DNA of 23,755 bases, taken from IMG/VR virus record IMGVR_UViG_3300050011_000271, positions 1 to 23,755 of that record; one strand, given 5' to 3'. Made by a program: the position numbers and the translations under genes. This DNA is from a virus. Within the stretch, counting starts at the first letter, position 1, and every line of letters begins with the position of its first letter. Below, one piece after another: positions 22,440-23,755 of the stretch. Below the pieces are notes generated by a model. It saw only the letters and a list, made by a program, of their open reading frames with translations. It was not told the DNA's origin and ran no database searches.

Positions 22440-22974
22440 TAGACAACCAAAAAATGTAAATCCACTTCTACCAAATAAATTTACATTTTTTATTACTAAA
22501 TTACCAGAAGTATCTCTCACAAGTAAAAGTGTAAATATTCCTGGTATATCTTTAGAAAATTGGGATCAACCCACCAGTTTAAATCCTATTCCAAGAAGTG
22601 GGTTAAATCTACATTTTGAACCCTTAGAACTTACATTTATTGTAGATAGAGATTTAAACAATTATTCTGAATTGGCTAATTGGATGAGATTAATGGCTAT
22701 GGTTAAAAATAGTGATGATTATGCTAAAGTTCTTTTGGAAAAATTGCAACCTGGTCCGGATCATGGTTTAGTTTCAGATGCTCAAATTGTATTATTAACA
22801 AACGAAAATGTTCCGAATATTGTGTTTTATTTTATTGATGCTTTCCCGGTATATTTGAGTGATTTGCCATTAACAAATGATACTACAGATCCAACACCAT
22901 TAGAAGCGACGGTCCGTTTCATTTACACGTACTACGATTTTGCCACTGTTAATCCTGAGGCAGAACCTGACTAA
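22393..22974 (+). CDS. Tail-tube-fold protein, candidate gp3-like tail terminator
   Basis: The 193-aa protein has the tube-protein signature: NKFTFFITKLPEVSLTSKSVNIPGISL (as NKFTFFITKLP and SKSVNIPGISL, about 28-54), then LHFEPLELTFIVDRDLNNYSEL (about 72-93), WMR and a closing strand set ending EATVRFIYTYYDF. This fold is shared by gp19, gp54 and gp3 in T4. Lying between gp23 and uvsY, with a length near T4 gp3 (176 aa), suggests the tail terminator gp3; a gp54-like tube initiator is the alternative. It overlaps the glycosyltransferase gene by 47 bases, with an AGGGG ribosome site. Confidence 0.75.
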   Translation: MSQVFSNESQNYGALNRQPKNVNPLLPNKFTFFITKLPEVSLTSKSVNIPGISLENWDQPTSLNPIPRSGLNLHFEPLELTFIVDRDLNNYSELANWMRLMAMVKNSDDYAKVLLEKLQPGPDHGLVSDAQIVLLTNENVPNIVFYFIDAFPVYLSDLPLTNDTTDPTPLEATVRFIYTYYDFATVNPEAEPD

Positions 22975-22977
22975 ATA
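22971..22977 (+). promoter_or_regulatory. CTAAATA motif after the tail-tube paralogue
   Basis: The motif overlaps the stop codon of the preceding gene and precedes a broken small gene and the HNH/uvsY group. It is one of five plus-strand CTAAATA copies located at gene ends; promoter function is uncertain. Confidence 0.3.
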
Positions 22978-23191
22978 ATATTATATGAATCAACCTTATG
23001 GTTAGTTGGAAAATTTAAAAGTGAATTACCTGATGGTACTATTTCTTTGGGAATTTATGGGAATTTTTGATAATGAAATAGTTGCTGTTGAAGCTTGCCG
23101 AAATAAATATTATTTCCTTGGTCCTGTAGAACTTAATAGATTATTACCAGATAAACTTGTACCTTGGCCAGGATGCCGATATCCCCTATAA
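22975..23191 (+). pseudogene. Small gene broken by an apparent frameshift
   Basis: The frame continuing from the previous stop (22975-23070) encodes a sensible stretch, WLVGKFKSELPDGTISLGIYGNF, and stops at TGA. The adjacent frame then continues smoothly as DNEIVAVEACRNKYYFLGP and on to a TAA at 23189. One extra T in the run at 23064-23068 explains the break, giving a joined protein of about 70 aa. No good start codon lies in the first frame; an ATG at 22986 in the other frame hits a stop after six codons, so a second change may exist. Function unknown. Sequencing error and real decay are both possible. Confidence 0.45.
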
Positions 23192-23233
23192 GTGGGCTAT
23201 ATTGTCAATAATATTTAATTAAAGTAGGATTTT

Positions 23234-23296
23234 ATGACATTTTGTGGTTTTAAGTTATTGAAAAGAAAGAATTTATATTTTGATTATTTAATATGA
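23234..23296 (+). CDS. Possible 20-aa leader peptide or remnant
   Basis: A mini-frame from the ATG at 23234 has a ribosome site (AGGA, about 5 bases away) and its stop overlaps the ATG of the HNH gene (ATGA), as expected for a translationally coupled leader. The product is aromatic and basic (MTFCGFKLLKRK start). It could equally be a leftover of an interrupted gene. Confidence 0.25.
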   Translation: MTFCGFKLLKRKNLYFDYLI

Positions 23297-23631
23297 ACCA
23301 GGAACGTCATATTCATCATATACAACCTAAATATTTGATAGGAATTGATAATTCCCCGGATAATTTAACTCCTCCGATTTCGGTAGAATTACACGCGGCT
23401 CTACATAAAGACCTTTTTGAACATTTTGGTAATACAGAAGATTTCCTTGCATGGAAAGGTTTATTGGGAGAATCTAAAAAAGGAATTATATTAACACCCG
23501 AAATTAGAAAGAAAATATCTGAAGCTAATAAAGGTAAAAAACTTTCTAAAGAAACTAAGGAAAAAATTTCAAAGGCTCATAAAGGTAAACATTTTAAAAA
23601 TGACACTTTTAGAATTACAAGAGCAAGTTAA
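23293..23631 (+). CDS. HNH homing endonuclease with NUMOD3 repeats, 112 aa, probably truncated
   Basis: The N-terminal half carries an HNH-type pattern: H6, H8 and H9 in RHIHHIQP, N24 in the SPDNLTPP turn, H34 and H38 in ELHAALHKD. Two NUMOD3-type DNA-binding motifs follow (residues about 68-86 and 86-101, TPEIRKKISEANKGKK and KETKEKISKAHKGKHF). Such free-standing endonucleases cut related phage genomes that lack them and spread by repair. The last 11 residues are read from DNA that encodes the start of uvsY in another frame, so the C-terminus is probably cut short or was joined there on insertion. It has no clear promoter of its own. Confidence 0.75.
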   Translation: MNQERHIHHIQPKYLIGIDNSPDNLTPPISVELHAALHKDLFEHFGNTEDFLAWKGLLGESKKGIILTPEIRKKISEANKGKKLSKETKEKISKAHKGKHFKNDTFRITRAS

Positions 23632-23755
23632 AAAAGATTTAAAAATTGATGGTTCGGAATTAACTCTCGCGGCAATTAAAACTCCGGATCTACATAATCG
23701 GTATAACAAAATGCTTTTTTCTGAAAAATTAGCATTAAAAAAATTGGAGAGACAA
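23600..23755 (+). CDS. uvsY: Recombination mediator UvsY-like, N-terminal part only
   Basis: The first 52 residues are present; the window ends before the stop. The start LLELQEQVKKDLKID lines up with the T4 UvsY N-terminus (LEDLQEELKKDVFID), followed by a similar helical, Lys-rich stretch. UvsY loads the UvsX recombinase onto ssDNA coated by gp32 and is needed for recombination-dependent replication. The gene starts inside the end of the HNH gene (32-base overlap), without a clear ribosome site of its own, so translation may depend on coupling. Confidence 0.75.
   Translation, partial: MTLLELQEQVKKDLKIDGSELTLAAIKTPDLHNRYNKMLFSEKLALKKLERQ

Noticed and set aside
1-23755. Prophage integration module, CRISPR array or insertion sequence
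   Set aside because: No integrase, transposase, repeat-spacer array or terminal inverted repeats were seen; the HNH gene is the only mobile-type element.

Overview
This window is the structural and packaging core of an AT-rich, T4-like myovirus (tailed phage with a contractile tail). The identity rests on an ordered run of T4 homologues that can be recognised by eye: gp14 (neck), gp15 (tail completion), gp16 and gp17 (small and large terminase), gp18 (sheath), gp19 (tube), gp20 (portal), prohead-core proteins, gp21 (prohead protease), gp22 (scaffold) and gp23 (major capsid). These are followed by a glycosyltransferase, a tail-tube-fold protein in a gp3-like position, an HNH endonuclease and the start of uvsY. 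T4-type late promoters (TATAAATA or NATAAATA) stand before gp18, gp22, gp23 and the glycosyltransferase gene. The host cannot be named from the sequence. Sec-type signal peptides and Shine-Dalgarno sites indicate a bacterium.

Layout. (1) 1-2040, plus strand: short accessory genes, including a strong sigma70-type promoter placed exactly one start codon upstream of an ORF, two predicted exported small proteins and a Gly/Asn/Pro-rich protein, closed by a strong intrinsic terminator. (2) 2360-4091, minus strand: six small genes of unknown function, two of which read through only if one frameshift is allowed. (3) 4092-4246: a non-coding divergent region with two consecutive hairpins and back-to-back late-promoter-like motifs. 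(4) 4247-9782: gp14, an exported collagen-like protein, gp15, gp16 and a fibre protein. (5) 9784-16170: gp17, gp18, gp19 and gp20. (6) 16163-21260: head assembly, with three or four small core/head genes, protease, scaffold and capsid protein, ended by a strong terminator. (7) 21345-23755: glycosyltransferase, tail-tube paralogue, a broken small gene, an HNH/NUMOD3 endonuclease and uvsY, which is cut off by the window edge.

How they work together: gp22 and the small core proteins scaffold the prohead on the gp20 portal. gp21 digests the scaffold and trims gp23, and gp16/gp17 package DNA through gp20. gp14 and gp15 close the neck and tail, and gp18/gp19 form the sheath and tube. The most unusual content is what has been added to this conserved frame: a roughly 200-residue beta-repeat insertion in gp14, two inserted modules in gp18, a long Lys/Glu-rich arm in gp22, a fibre gene between the two terminase genes, and an exported collagen-like protein whose C-terminal half resembles a bacterial secreted protein family.
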